Source of the DNA: Prostheceraeus crozeri
Lineage: Eukaryota; Platyhelminthes; Polycladida; Euryleptidae
Assembly (NCBI GenBank): GCA_907163375.1
Contig: CAJQUW010005232.1
Span: forward strand, 62,001-126,000
Direction: 5' to 3'
DNA: 64,000 bases
The notes beneath the pieces were generated by a model that saw only the letters and a list, made by a program, of their open reading frames with translations, made no database searches and was not told where the DNA came from. The position numbers and the translations under genes were made by a program. Below are positions 12,237 to 24,126 of the stretch, in pieces (within the stretch, counting starts at the first letter, position 1; the number at the start of each line of letters is the position of its first letter).

Positions 12237-12410
12237 AGTTGACCGAGCGGCGAGAGATGTTAGCAATGTTTGAAGGTGCTCAAGGTGGAACTAGACATCT
12301 GCACTCTCTCGATAAACGTTTTATTGGTCGATCACAAGATAGTTAACAGTTAAAAAAGACAGGACCTTAGGTGTCCAACGCCTTTTATCGGTCGATGTAC
12401 AGAGGTGCGG
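12237..12410. repeat. Dispersed repeat A, copy 1
   Basis: Shares with 29091-29230 an agttgacc start, a block near aaggtg.tcaagg, the near-identical actctctcgataaacgttt and ttggtcgatcacaa, and an end reading cgcctt.tat.tgtcgatg. The middle of this copy is about 35 bp longer. Both copies have the same orientation. The repeat family is not recognised. Confidence 0.7.
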
Positions 12411-12537
12411 ATGAGATTATTGTGCCACGTTTCTGTATTGTTTCAAGCTCAGGTTCCATTCTATTATTATAATTAGAATGATATTTCTCTTGTTCTAATT
12501 TTCTGCAGCTATACCTACTGTGAAATCCGGTATTTCA

Positions 12538-12655
12538 ATAGTGGCCTAGTGAAAAAAGTGCGAGCTCGTCTCCACTTCGGACTTCAGTTCGATTCCTGGG
12601 TCACGCGAGTGCAGCGTGTGGAGAATCAAGCGTGTGGGTGTCTTGTATTGACCTA
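12538..12655 (+). mobile_element. tRNA-derived SINE (family 3)
   Basis: An A-box-like tggcctagtgaaa at 12542 and a B-box agttcgattcc at about 12584 have the spacing of a tRNA-type internal pol III promoter. The rest of the tRNA cannot be folded well, and the downstream part is unlike a tRNA gene, so this is a SINE head rather than a functional tRNA. Confidence 0.55.
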
Positions 12656-13600
12656 GAAATTGTCATTCTCTTTAGATATTCAATGCTACGACAGACCTTT
12701 GCTGTCAATCTACTGTTTGATGTAGGCGAATGGCTGTCTCGCTACGAACTGCAACTGCTTTGGAATCACGTTTAACCCACGATTCATGCGCAATTGAATA
12801 GCGGGATTGAGTGATTGATGAAGATATATCAGTCGTCTTTGTGATGATTTATAATATCGGTTTCAAATTCGATTGCCGTGTCCAGGAAATAGATCAAAAA
12901 TAACCATACTGTGAAATAGTTATTTGATATTCGTGAATTGCTTCTTTTTAATAAATCGAAGTTTGTTTGAGCAAATTCTTGTGTATGAAGTGAACATCAA
13001 TAATCTATAAGTCACATTCAATTTGTAATTAATGATTTTCTATCAGCGCCAGGGAACTTCCGCAATAATTGTTTTACGTGAGATGAGGCGTTTGGAAATG
13101 AAGAAGTTCCAAGGGAAGTCATTTCATGAAAGCGCTACATTCCTTCTGCATTTTCAGAGCGCGAATATTTAGTTGTTTTTTTATTTAAATGAATTTATCA
13201 CGCTGAAGGTGGATTACTCATTGCGAAATCTGTGAAGATCAGCTGTCCGCTGCTTTCAGCGTATCCCATTTGATCTCGTTCAGTCACTGACAGTGGCAGA
13301 GAGCATCTTCATCCTATCAGAGCATTAATGTGGGAAATTCTTCATATACGTGAAAGTCATTTACATTATGTGTCACATGCTCCTATTCTTCCTTTATGCT
13401 TATCAGGTCTACTAATAGTAGCACCAGTCCTACTTTCATCATGTTCTTAATATTGTGCTGTTGAAGTGTCTATATCCAGTCAGTTCATTTCAAAAGTCAA
13501 ATTTTCCATCTAGAACGTCATCAATTGGCGAATAGAAACCGTTCAACCGGTCATTATCTTCATAAATTCACCGATGTTCTGTCTTTGAATGAAATGTGAA
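12656..13600. other. Intron sequence, no feature recognised
   Basis: AT-rich, no recognised exon or repeat. Confidence 0.5.
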
Positions 13601-13818
13601 TTGTATGTCGCTCCCAATGGCTTTGGAGGTCATAGAAATGATTGAAATGAGTTTGAAATGCATTATTGCCCGGCATTGGAGGGTATATAATGTACCATTA
13701 GATGCCCGCCAATGCCACATAGAATTCTCACCGCACCAGATAGCGATGTACCGTCGTCCGTCACTCTAGCTTGAGAATCCAATAATGAGTGAATTGTTGA
13801 ATGGATATTTCAAATCAT
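13601..13818. repeat. Direct repeat C, copy 1
   Basis: About 218 bp that recurs in the same orientation at 14344-14548. Shared landmarks are attgaaatgagtttgaaatg, a tattgcccgrcattggaggg block, gcccgccaat, accagata, cttgagaatcca and a final atttcaaatcat. This is a local duplication or two copies of one mobile repeat; the copies are clearly diverged. Confidence 0.8.
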
Positions 13819-13825
13819 TTTTGGA

Positions 13826-13953
13826 TATAATGCATGATTTTGCAAGGCTTTCTATGTCCACAGGTTAATGAGTTCCACGAAGCAGGTAATTATTTTCCTG
13901 CTTGGAAATTATTAACCTGGTGTAGACTTCTATGGAAAAAGTCATGCATTATA
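13826..13953. repeat. Imperfect palindrome, 128 bp (MITE-like hairpin)
   Basis: Both ends read tataatgcatga when read inward. Inner arms also match (caggttaat, ttcca, agcagg) around a short centre near taattattttcc. The whole unit folds into one hairpin of about 60 bp arms with small internal loops. It is non-coding. It could be a palindromic MITE or a pre-miRNA-like hairpin; the length and TA-rich ends favour a MITE. Confidence 0.7.
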
Positions 13954-13956
13954 ACA

Positions 13957-14017
13957 GATAATGCATAGATATCTTCGGTCATTATTTGTCATAAGAACCT
14001 CAAATCTATGCATTATC
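13957..14017. repeat. Short palindrome gataatgcatagat / atctatgcattatc
   Basis: A 14-bp perfect inverted repeat around a loop of about 33 bases. It starts four bases after the previous palindrome and shares its aatgcat core, so it may be a related or nested unit. Confidence 0.6.
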
Positions 14018-14343
14018 TATTACAGAAATCTGAATTTCAAATCTATTCACATTTGCAAACATTCATAGACTTTCAAACTTTTCTTGAATTTCCATCTATT
14101 GAGAGATCTGACTTTCACAGACTTCAATAAAAGTCAATCAAAGATCTCTTCATTTCTCCATTATCTGTGACTTACAGTGATCAATAATTGCAATATTTAT
14201 GGACTTCTCAAGAGATACAAACAATAGCATGATATCGCTATTCCTCCATGATATCCATGATGATATTGATATCGCAGCCTCGTCGTCTAATGTCGACTAT
14301 TGTCTGACGTTACTGCCCTAAAAATCCATGATATAATGCTACA

Positions 14344-14548
14344 TTGTATTTCACTCTCGATAGCTTTGGATGTCATATTGATTGAAATGAGTTTGAAATG
14401 TATTATTGCCCGACATTGGAGGGCAATAGTGCACCATTTAATGCCCGCCAATATGACATAGCACCCTTGCCACACCAGATAGTCGTTGTCGTCCGTCAGC
14501 TTGAGAATCCATTAATGAATGAATTGGTAAATGGATGTTTCAAATCAT
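14344..14548. repeat. Direct repeat C, copy 2
   Basis: Second copy of the repeat at 13601-13818, same orientation. The stretch between the copies includes the two palindromes. Confidence 0.8.
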
Positions 14549-15769
14549 CTCCTGATAGAAATACGAAATTCAAATCTATCTTAATTATAAGCATTCATAG
14601 AGTTTTAGAACTATTAGTGAATTGCCATTTGCAAGTTTTCATAGATTTTATGAATATCCATCGAAGATTTCTTCATCTCTCCATAATCTGTTACTAATAG
14701 AAGTCGAATCGTTTTATTCGTTGGCTTCTTGAAAGTAACATACAATAGCATGATATCATGGATTTTGCGGGCAGAAATATCAGACATAGACGAGGTAGCG
14801 TTTGCTTTTGATCCATTGATAATTTGTTTCATAATACCATGGTTGAACGCAATCCATCTTCAAAAGTAACCGCTTCGCTCGTTCTTCATTTTCAATGTCC
14901 TATGAACATCGTATTGACGTTGCTACTGTTGACCATATGACAGTGAATGAATACTGATATTCATCAGCGAGTTTCTAGTACAGATAATCGTAATCCCATC
15001 ATGCACGAAGTTAATATCACCTACAGCCCACTCATGACGCACTTGTCAATGCAGACCTGTAATTGCAGTTCTCCGACAATACTTGTTAGAAAGAAGTCCA
15101 CATGATGAGTGTTAGAGTGTCCACATCGAAGTTGGACACTTCAGGAAGAGTAGAAAAGGATGAATCAGTTCTTAATCTTCACAATTAATTATTTCCATAA
15201 AAAGTGCATAATTGGACAGATTATCTCCTGTCCTTTGAAAGGTCCAAATAAATTACAACTGAAAATGTGAATGATTTTCTTGTCCATGTCGGAAACTCGC
15301 TAGTCAGAAGCTTATCTCTTGAAAGTGTCGGTACAGGCGATCATCCTTCCTTCTCAGAGGATTTGTCAAGGTCATTTTCAGTGCAATTTTGATGAATTTT
15401 CTCACGACGCTTCTTGTCTGCAGCTGAATGGTTGTCTTTGTTGTTAGTGACTGTGGATCAATGTACACGCTTGACTAGACGGTAATAGATTGTCCTCTAA
15501 TCTGTAGGGAAATTATAAAACAACTGGATTCATCCCATTCTTGCATCCGGCTACACAGCGGATCTTCATGTGTTTTCTCATCAGTCTCGACCTCCAACAG
15601 AACGGTCATTCCTCCGATGAAGCATTTATGGTGAATATTCAGGGACATCTCAAAATGTTGCTGATGCGCGTGTCAATTCTAGCGAAGCATTCCGTTTGAT
15701 CGGTTTGTTTTGGCATGCCATTGTGCAATTTCTGAACTCTTAAGAGTATTTTGTACTTCATCGTCTAGT
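14549..15769. other. Intron sequence, no feature recognised
   Basis: No exon, RNA gene or terminal repeat seen. Confidence 0.5.
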
Positions 15770-15960
15770 GGTCTCCGTGGCACAGTGGTTACGTGCTTCG
15801 CCTAGCGATCTTTTGGTCCAGAGGTCGAACCCCGAAGGTGTCATTGGAAGTCCGCAGGAAGGGCATCCGGACTAAAAGTACTACAACGCTCCATAAGTCT
15901 GACTATGTTAGCATCGTCCAAGCCCCAAGTATGGGGAGTAGTGACGTAAAATCTTCATTT
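15770..15960 (+). mobile_element. tRNA-derived SINE (family 1), best copy
   Basis: The head starts ggtctccgtggcacagtgg, an A box (tggcacagtgg, close to TRGCNNAGYGG). About 40 bp later comes the B box ggtcgaacccc. The body holds tcattggaagtcc, gggcatccggactaaaag, gtctgact and ccgtccaagccccaa-like blocks, ending near ggggagtagtgacg. Other copies are at 20195-20345 and 61645-61800, with a tail fragment near 44808. Shared body and ends define one SINE family moved by a LINE in trans. The open frame through it is not a gene. Confidence 0.85.
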
Positions 15961-17437
15961 TTTTCATTTCGTCGGCCTTGTTGTTGGGCTTTAGTTAATA
16001 GCTCGTATATCTGTTGGTCGCATGAGATCTACCTTAATATGCGCGTTATGGGGACCTTTACGACTCGTGCCATAGAAATAATATAATCCATAATGCGATG
16101 ATATCTGTTTCAAAATTTCCTCTGTCTCGAGATGGTCTCAAGATGGAAGAAAGCCACGTCCAGCAATATACGAGGGGCTTAACAAAGATATCCGGACAAA
16201 GCTTAGAGCTTGTTAACTACTTGTCATAGCAGAAAGATGACCTCAGTCATCAACAATTTCAGCATTAAATTCTATGGCAAAGTACACAGACGCTGCGTTT
16301 CACCTCCGAAAGATCGAAATCACCTAGCTTATGACCAAGCTGAGAGACTGCATTTTGCCTAAAACAGACTGTGCAACAGGTCAGGCATTCTATTCTATGC
16401 CCAAGAGAACTAACGCTCGGCAATCTGTATGACAATGCTCAAGAATCATTCCATTTTCTCATTGTTCTGATTGAATCAATCAGTAGCAAGTAGAAAATAT
16501 CCATTAGACTGTATTTGCTAAAAAGTTATAATGTACAATTATTTTGGTCACGGACGGCATAGAAAACTGTAAAAGCATCGGTGTGAGCTCAATTACGAAG
16601 GATGTTAGTTTTTAGCCACATTGGCTTTGCTGGACCGTAAAATTCGTCTTCTCTTTCGATCCGAAGAATGGCCAAGTTCTCATGTCAATATTATTTCCAC
16701 TGTCCGAGTCCTATGGCCTGAATTCAGTGAAGGGCTCCCAACAAGCACACAGTTAAGGCACTGCAGTTCAGATGAAAAATCCCAACCGCATCTAATGTCG
16801 AAACTGTGATGAACGATGGAAGTCATTGTTACAGGACCAATCCACGTATTGCGCTGCACTGCACTGCACTGCACCCTATTTGCTCATGGGATTCTAGCTG
16901 ACAAGAATTTTCGTGTGATATTTTAAGAAATCTCTATTTGAATCGTATTCACGCCGCTTAGCTATCTCTATGCGATCGAGCATAGCCTACTTCGAACATC
17001 ATCTTGAGACGCCTCCATGCGGTAACTGATCAAAGCTGAAGCGAGCATGCGTCAATTCTGTTGCTTTAAAATGTTGGGAATGACGAAATCAGAGCTTGTT
17101 CCAGATGTCCCCAGGTTTTCATAGTTTAAAATCGCCATGAGTATCGACGATGAACATGCCAGTCGTTTTGATTCAATTGTTGACTACATTTTCTAAAGGA
17201 TTAGAATTCCTGAACAAATTGACTGCAACTTTTCACAAACGCAGCCATTTAAATGTATTTTTTCTAGTTGATAACGATAATAGTGGAAAAAGGAAAGGCA
17301 TGTGACAGACAGTTAAAAAGTACGGATACTCCAGTCGAACGTCGCTTCATAGAAATTGCATCATCTATGACAGCAATGATAAGTTCAGGCAAATATTGTG
17401 GGCAACCATTAATTTCCTCTGTTTTGAGCTGCTCTCC
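15961..17437. other. Intron sequence; small (gcact)n run only
   Basis: A short gcact microsatellite lies at about 16853-16873. No gene or mobile element recognised otherwise. Confidence 0.5.
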
Positions 17438-17690
17438 TTACTCCACGTTTAACGTCCGTTGAATCCCATCTCCTGGGGCTGGACGGTTGATGGCATTCGT
17501 CCATTCATCTCGGTTGGCAGTGAGTTCTTCGGGCATTCCTATTTTTTTCAGATCTTCTGAGACACATTGACGCCATGTTCTTCTTGGTCTTCCGACTGTT
17601 CGACGCCCTGAGACTTCCATACTTTCCACTCTGCCCAAGCAGCCGAACCATCTCAGACGCCCTCTTCTAACCAGAGATCCATCCAGAGAG
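17438..17690 (-). pseudogene. LINE reverse-transcriptase C-terminal tail
   Basis: On the minus strand, from about 17690, the frame reads SLVRRGRLRWFGCLGRVE, then SGRRTVGRPRRTWRQCVSED, LKKIGM and a final DEWTNAINRP before a stop at 17438. RLRWFGH(V)xRM followed by GRPxxTWxxCVxEDLKxxG is the standard C-terminal tail of a common LINE group. The frame is open over about 80 codons, so this copy is relatively young, but the polymerase domain is absent (5' truncation). Confidence 0.85.
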
Positions 17691-18591
17691 GCATCCAGAG
17701 ATCAAATATCCAGTAGTCATGCCATAATCTGAGGAATTGACAAACACAACATTTAGAATACTGATGAAGGATATTTGAACTTATGGGCATGTCATAATGG
17801 CATCAGTTTGTGATTTCTATGTCATTATGGTTACAGACGAAAGTATGCGAAATAGATGAAAATAATGCAGCGTGTGTGTGTCCAGCCCAGTCAGTGTATT
17901 AGAGTTAGCTTGTTGTGCTCGTGACACAGATAGAATGTCCATGTCACATGCATGCAATGTAGTGAAACTTTCTCATGTCTTCTCTTAGAACGGAAGGTCG
18001 ACTTTTTGCATATATTGATAGCAGCAACCTATGAAATGTAATAATATCTGCCTAGAATAAGTTATTGATGATGACGCGCTGTCAGACTCATTTTTTCGCT
18101 GATCATGTCCACATTGAAATGTAAAATGATTGACTTTTGGCTCATTTGAATACCACTTCAAGATCAGATATTATTGCCTCTCTTTCATTACCCATAAATT
18201 TCTAAGCTATGCAACAGAACTATGCATCAAATATTAACTGCATGTACATTAGCATTGCCAGATATCTTAGATTCCTTCTGTAACAAAGCCGTCTCTCCTA
18301 TCTCTATATCAAGACAATGAAGCAGTTACATTACATCGTTCGTCTGGAGATGCACAGCATCATTTTTCATGATTGATCAGACACAGCAATAATGCACGTA
18401 TTCATTCACCGGATTATCACAGCGGTGAAGACTGCCAAAGACTGCATGTTTTCATGGGACGAGTCATCGGCGGGATGATGTAAGATGAAGGGAGAGAGGC
18501 GAAGTCCACCATCCATGAATTAAACATGAATTTTATTGACGACAATCATTCTGGTTGTTTACTATCTTCAATCTCATCTGTCTAATTTTTA
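17691..18591. other. Intron sequence, no feature recognised
   Basis: Nothing recognised. Confidence 0.5.
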
Positions 18592-19900
18592 CTAGATGCA
18601 ACAATTCGTCGTGGTGGTGTCATCCACCTCCTCACTACTATTGGGAGGAGGTCCAAGGTGCCTGCTCCAAGTGGCGGATGAGCTCCCGCGCACCTGACGG
18701 GAGCAATCCACATGTCCCATGGTGTGAGAAATGTCTGTATGTGTGTGCAAGGAGAGGTGTTTTGTGTTGTGCGGTTGAGTTTTACAAAGGGGGCAAAGGT
18801 GAAGAGTGGACAGGGGGTTTGTATTGTGTAAGTATTCCTTTAAGAAGGGCAATTTGTTGGTGCGGAGTGATGCTAGCACAGAATTAAATATTTTGTTTAT
18901 CTGCTTCGGTTTGCTAGAAGTGTGATTAATACGAAACTGACGGCACATAGAGGAACCTATTAAGTGGGCAAAAAGGAATTTCTAATACCTTACAGCGATA
19001 TGAAAAAAGTCGTGCGTCGCTTGCGGATTAATGTGAGTTCCAGCAAAGTGCTTCGATTGCCAAAATCCCTTCAGATTCGAAGACTTCAGATCATTGCGCA
19101 CACGTTTTCTCCATAATGTTGGCCTTTCCGATCATTATTAAAGAAAGTAGCAGGCGTACGAAAATGAGTTCACTTGACGATTTCACATCCTCTCCTCGGC
19201 ATTGCTCACTGTATAGTGCATACATTGAATCGAAGCCAAGACAGGGATGTGTGTTTTGGTGTGTGCGAAGTGATATCACAGCACGTACGCATCTCTCACT
19301 GGCTCTGGTGTCCCCTGCTGGCAGCTTATTGTTTGCCATTTCCAATAGCAAGCGATACACGAAGTATCCATTCGAGAAGGAGCAAGTTGTCAATTCTGTG
19401 GATATGCCATTTCGATATTAAGGTTGCATACAAATCTTCCTTTCTAGGAAACCGAAGCGCGCGCAGATGAATTTAATTCTGAGTATGCTATTGTTCTGCG
19501 TGCGCGTCTGCCGAGTATTTGTTCTGATTTGTGAATTGTGTGGGGGGGATTGCGCTTATGACTTTATTGTTTTGTCTGTGTGCCAGTTATGTGCCTACGT
19601 GGTGGGTGTGTGTTTGCTTGAGTAGCTGTTTTATTGTTGCGTTGGATGATTGTGTGGATGGAGGTGATGTGTGCTTCCGTGTTGAAAATTGTGAACTTCT
19701 GATGCCTTGGAGGTGGTTGTTGTTGCGTGACGAGATGAAGAAAGTGATGCTGAGATTTCGTAGTGTGAGGTGTTCGGCAATGGGGAGGATCTATGTTTCA
19801 TCGTGTAAGTGCTGTGTATTTGTGTGGCGTGTGCATCCTGCTGCGATCCTGATCACCTTCGTCAACTTCAATGTCGACTGGTGAACGTACTTGTGTGTCG
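18592..19900 (-). pseudogene. LINE 3' region with CPLC zinc-knuckle tail, interrupted
   Basis: Two blocks of one LINE ORF are seen on the minus strand. The upstream block (about 19880-19490) reads TRHTNTQHLHDET, then ILPIAEHLTLRNL and so on, with in-frame stops. It resembles the reverse-transcriptase C-terminal region of LINEs whose ORF ends in a CPLC...H...H tail. The downstream block (18948-18592) reads LRTNKLPFLKEYLH, then LCPLCKTQPHNTKHL; a frameshifted SHTMGHVDCSR / TPWDMW continuation follows. Family members have only a few dozen residues between these blocks, while here about 540 bp separate them, so something of roughly 450 bp has been inserted. No clear ends of the insert were found. 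Confidence 0.65.
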
Positions 19901-20194
19901 ATGTCCGATCGGATTCATGAGTCATTGGTTTCTGTTGCATGGTGAATTCATCATTTCTGAATTTCTGAATTCAGCATTCATGAATTCTTCCGTTGACTTC
20001 GGAGAAGGCGGCTCGGAGGATTTGAAGCTATTTGCAATTTTCCACATTTACCATGTCGGCAGAGTTTCTGTACTCTATTGGTAACTGTCATTCTGTAAAA
20101 CACTTGAAATGAGAACGAAACTTGAACACTTGAATCTGAAACGATATATTATGGACGCAGGAGAAATTGATAGACACTCATATATGCACTCAGA
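19901..20194. other. Intron sequence, no feature recognised
   Basis: Contains a small direct repeat of gaattc/catttctgaatt around 19940-19985. Nothing else seen. Confidence 0.5.
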
Positions 20195-20345
20195 AGTGCT
20201 CGGTCCATCGATCTTTCGGTCCAGAGATCGAACCCCGAAAGTGTCATTGGAAGTCGTCAGGAGGGTCATCCGGACTAAAAGATTACAACTCTCCAGAAGA
20301 GTCTGACTGTGTCAGCACCGTCCAAGCCCCACTGTAGGGAGTAGT
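20195..20345 (+). mobile_element. tRNA-derived SINE (family 1), copy split by a hAT element
   Basis: Carries the family-1 B box (gatcgaacccc at about 20225), tcattggaagtc, catccggactaaaag, gtctgactgtgtcagc, ccgtccaagccccact and gggagtagt. The head upstream of the B box is degraded. At 20346 the SINE stops and a hAT element begins; SINE-like sequence (ggagta tgacg) resumes at 21432. Confidence 0.8.
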
Positions 20346-21431
20346 AGGGATGAAAATTTTCCGGATTTTTGCGTGAAATTTTGATGGGTCACGGGATTCG
20401 TAAAAATGTCACAAAAAATTGAAGGGGGAAGGGGTGTGGGTATTGTTGAACAACGGGTAGACATTCTAATACATTAATTACCAAACGTATCAGATTCTTA
20501 GAAATAGGATCTTATCTATCTTTAGCAGCGAGATCAGTAGCAGAGAATGAATTGTTTTTTTTGTTTGGGATATTGGAATGGTATTTGCGTGTCTGCTCTG
20601 ACATTTGGTACCCAATCAAAAACCTGAACTATAAATCTTCGTAATTGCAAACTTTTATGTCAAAGCACATTCGGGATATGCAAGTCCTATTCAACAGATA
20701 CATATCATGGAATATGTCCAAAAATATAGGTACCATGCTACTGATGGTGGTTTCTAACATCGGTTGCTGTCTCTTATTCACAACTTTCCGCAGTCTCAAA
20801 GACCAAAACGTTGTCAAGACAAGGCACAGTCAAGAAATCGGCGGATTGAGCACGTATTGGCCCCATATCTAAATAAAACGTAGGCTGAAGTGTTGCAAAA
20901 GTATCACGTCAGTGCAACACAAGATGAATCTACATCTGAATCTAACCAACGGGTATTTCTAGTGCAATATTTTAACTGATTTTTTATTTTGTGTGGGAGT
21001 GAAAAGATATCTCTCCCATGCAAACTGCCGGGTGGAAAAATCAGCTTTTCCTCTCGCAGTTAACTTTTCTATGTAAACTCCTATAAAGGACAAATCATAG
21101 AAGTCTATAAACAAATTGTGATTAGCCACAAACTACCAAGATATCCATATAGTACCTTGACTTACTCATTCATAGATTTCGCGACGCAACCATCAATTTC
21201 ATAATGAACAATAGACATCTATGAGGCACAAAATGAAAAGCTACATTCCTTCGAGAGGAAATGAACGCTTCCTCCCTTAGCTATCTGTCCATCCCTTGCT
21301 ACGCTCGGGCTGTACAACATAGCTGCTGAAGGAAAAGTTGATATTTCCTCTCTCAAGAAAATAGTTTTTCCGGATTTCCGGTTTTTCGCTGATTTTCCGG
21401 ATTTTTTGCTATCATGGGTTTTCATCCCTTA
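20346..21431. mobile_element. Non-autonomous hAT-type transposon inside a SINE
   Basis: The left end agggatgaaaattttccgga and the right end (inward: taagggatgaaaa, then aatccggaaaa further in) form short imperfect inverted repeats. The left flank is ggagtagt and the right flank ggagta-t, an 8-bp duplication of the SINE sequence ggagtagt with one base lost on the right. The 8-bp duplication and the ends fit the hAT superfamily. Inner frames (for example 20645-20872) show no transposase domain I recognise. Confidence 0.65.
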
Positions 21432-21439
21432 GGAGTATG

Positions 21440-22349
21440 ACGTTCAACCTTCACATCAATGCGCAAACATTGAAAATTCTCTGTCCACAATAAGCTTCCG
21501 GCCGTGTCATGAACAGTTAGTTATTTCTGGCAAATTGACACTAATTCTGTGGTATCGGGACATTTGTACATTGCATAGACGAACCGAGCAACAACGATTT
21601 GAGTCATCATGGCAAATCGTGAATGGAATTGGCGCAGCAGCAGAATTCAATCAATCGGTTGTGGAATTCCCTTATTGAATAACTTCATTGCAACTGACAT
21701 TATCAATCGAGCTACCGATAACGAGTCTCATTTTTTCCTTCATCAGATGATAGTTCGAAAGTTTCAGCACGTTTCCATGTCTGACAATAACTCAGTGATA
21801 TGCACTTGGAATTAACATTTCCCTTTTAATGTTAGGGAGACGAGCATGGAGGAGTTGGTGAAACCGTTTTGATAGAATTGTTGTAAAATGCAAACTATTA
21901 AGTCCAGAAGGAATTGTGGGAAAAATCATGTGAGGAATGCGAGTCGCCTTCAATGAGATTTTCTCAATAAATGTGCGCAAAATTCAATTTCTCATTCAGA
22001 AATGCGATGAAAAAAGTAGGAAATCGAAAAACAAGTGTTTTCCAAATCTTCAGACTTGCATGGAATTGAATTCGGCTGATCGTGCAGCGCGTAGTCAAAG
22101 TCGGAAAGTTCTGAATATTTGGTGGCGCCATCTCGAAAAGGGAAACAAGACAGTTAATGGCAGTTTTATTAATTCCATCTTGATTGAAGCAAATATCGGC
22201 TTAACTTATCATGAACTGAGTGCGAGGAGAGAGAAGTCATCTACGATGAAGACAAGGTCACACCACTCCACTTCTCATTAGTGTGAGCATGCACACTGCA
22301 CAGATCGACTCAGATTGTCATGAAGTTGTCTTGTGAGGAATGGCTGCCT
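21440..22349. other. Intron sequence, no feature recognised
   Basis: A 114-codon plus frame (21937-22281) is not similar to anything I know and has no splice-site context. Nothing else seen. Confidence 0.5.
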
Positions 22350-23025
22350 TACATCGCTCTCACTGGAAGGCTTACTGATACCTGGCAGTTGGAGACTGGC
22401 CGCTTGCTGGGGAGGTACCACCACCGCTCTCACTTGAAGACTTGTTAGCCACAGCCTTGTGAGAAAGGCCGCTTGCTGGGGAGGTACCACCACCGCTCTC
22501 AGTTGAAGGCTTTATAGCCACAGCCTTGTGAGACTGGCTGCCTGTCGGAGAGGTACCACCGCTCTCACTTGAAGACTTGTTAGCCACAGCCTTGTGAGAA
22601 AGGCCGCTTGCTGGGCAGGTTCCGCCGCTCTCAGTTGAAGGTTTTCTAGCCACAGCCTTGTGAGACTGGCCGCTTGCTGGGGAGGTACCACGACCGCTCT
22701 CACTTGAAGACTTGTTAGCCACAGCCTTGTGAGAAAGGCCGCTTGCTGGGGAGGTTCCGCCGCTCTCAGTTGAAGGCTTTCTAGCCACAGCCGTGTGAGA
22801 CTGGCTGCCTGTCGGAGAGGTACCACCGCTCTCACTTGAAGACTTGTTAGCCACAGCCTTGTGAGAAAGGCCGCTTGCTGGGGAGGTTCCGCCGCTCTCA
22901 GTTGAAGGCTTTCTAGCCACAGCCTTGTGAGAAAGGCCGCTTGCTGGGGAGGTTCCGCCGCTCTCAGTTGAAGGCTTTCTAGCCACAGCCTTGTGAAACT
23001 AGCTATCTGCTGGGGAGTGGCTGCA
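22350..23025 (-). repeat. 66-bp minisatellite, open on the minus strand
   Basis: About ten units of 66 bp (some 69 bp). Two unit types mix: in the minus frame one reads VARKPSTESGG, TSPASGLSHKA and the other VANKSSSESGG, TSPTGSQSHKA. The 69-bp units add one glycine or arginine codon after SGG, so length changes are multiples of three and the frame from about 22999 to 22372 stays open for roughly 205 codons. No ATG opens it, and no splice sites or flanking coding sequence are evident. A Ser/Thr-rich low-complexity protein exon is possible but a plain minisatellite is likelier. Confidence 0.85.
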
Positions 23026-24126
23026 CAACAGGCTGCTCCGCCAGTTGGAGACTTTCACAGTGATGCTGACGAGTTCTTGTAGTAGCAAGCGATGCATGTA
23101 CGGTTGAAATATTGGTGAATTTTCCTTCATCAACTTATATCTGCTCTTATATAACTCTACATTCTCATTTTTCTATTACTCTGAGATGTACACAGCACGC
23201 ATACGCATCTATTTTAAGGAACGTAGACGGTAGAAGTTGTTATGGAAACAATTTTTCTTATTTTGTCTAGCGACATTGATGTCATAGTTAGTGCCTCTCA
23301 AATGTCACCGAACATTTCCAAATGTCAGGGACTTAAGATAATGAAGTGAATTCAAGCCTTGATCATCTCCCGATGTCTATTGACATTAGAGAAGATTCGA
23401 TCCAATCCTGTGAAGTGAAGACGTCTGTAAGATTAAAATCGTCCTAATTGATGCGCGTCTTGATAAATGCGGCAAGGAAGGTGCGCGCACTCGGCGGCAA
23501 AGTGTTTGGAAGATGTCTATTGATTTTCTTGGCATTTGTTTATCAAGTATTGAATGATATCAAAGTGTACAAGATGAATTCGGAATTCAAACCGATTCTC
23601 GGATAACTGATCTACCGCAAAAAAGGACATTGTTTGATTTGATTCTTATCTTTATAGTCAGTGTCATCGTGGATACCGAAGCACTGTAATAAAGTTTCAC
23701 GTTGTCTGGGAAAATAGTCAGTGACCTTGCAATGATGATTTAGAACATTTTTATCATTTCACAACCCTTAGACGTTCAGATATCTGTGCTGCAAAATACA
23801 TGATTGAGTCAAAGTAATCTATGTTGCAGTTCATGTCGTTACGTGTCATAATCGACCCCAGCGTACTCAGAAAAGTGCTCAAACACAAGATTTCTAGTTG
23901 AGGTTTGTCATATGTCTATGATGGGTTTGAGCGTGTCTATTCTGCGGTTAATGGATTCCATTTATCGTCGACAAGGAACACTTCACAATGCATAGTTATG
24001 GAGTCGTTAAATAAACATAAGATGATGTCACTGATTTCGTGGAGATAAATGCTCAGAATCTACTATCATCAAAAATCATCAAAAGCGTTGTTCTTTTGGA
24101 ACTGAATGCGAGGCATAGCTTTTGAT
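23026..24126. other. Intron sequence with dispersed repeat B, copy 1
   Basis: From about 23617 to 23735 this shares aaaggacattgt, gatttgatt.ttatcttt, gtgtcatcgtggat and gtaataaagtttca with 26775-26935. Otherwise nothing recognised. Confidence 0.6.

Noticed and set aside
15770-15850. tRNA gene
   Set aside because: A and B boxes are present, but acceptor and T stems do not pair properly, and the same head plus body recurs at 20195 and 61645, so it is a SINE.
19531-20084. Plus-strand cysteine-rich secreted proteins (117 and 91 codons)
   Set aside because: The minus strand of most of this stretch matches a LINE reverse-transcriptase tail, so the plus-strand frames are antisense shadows.
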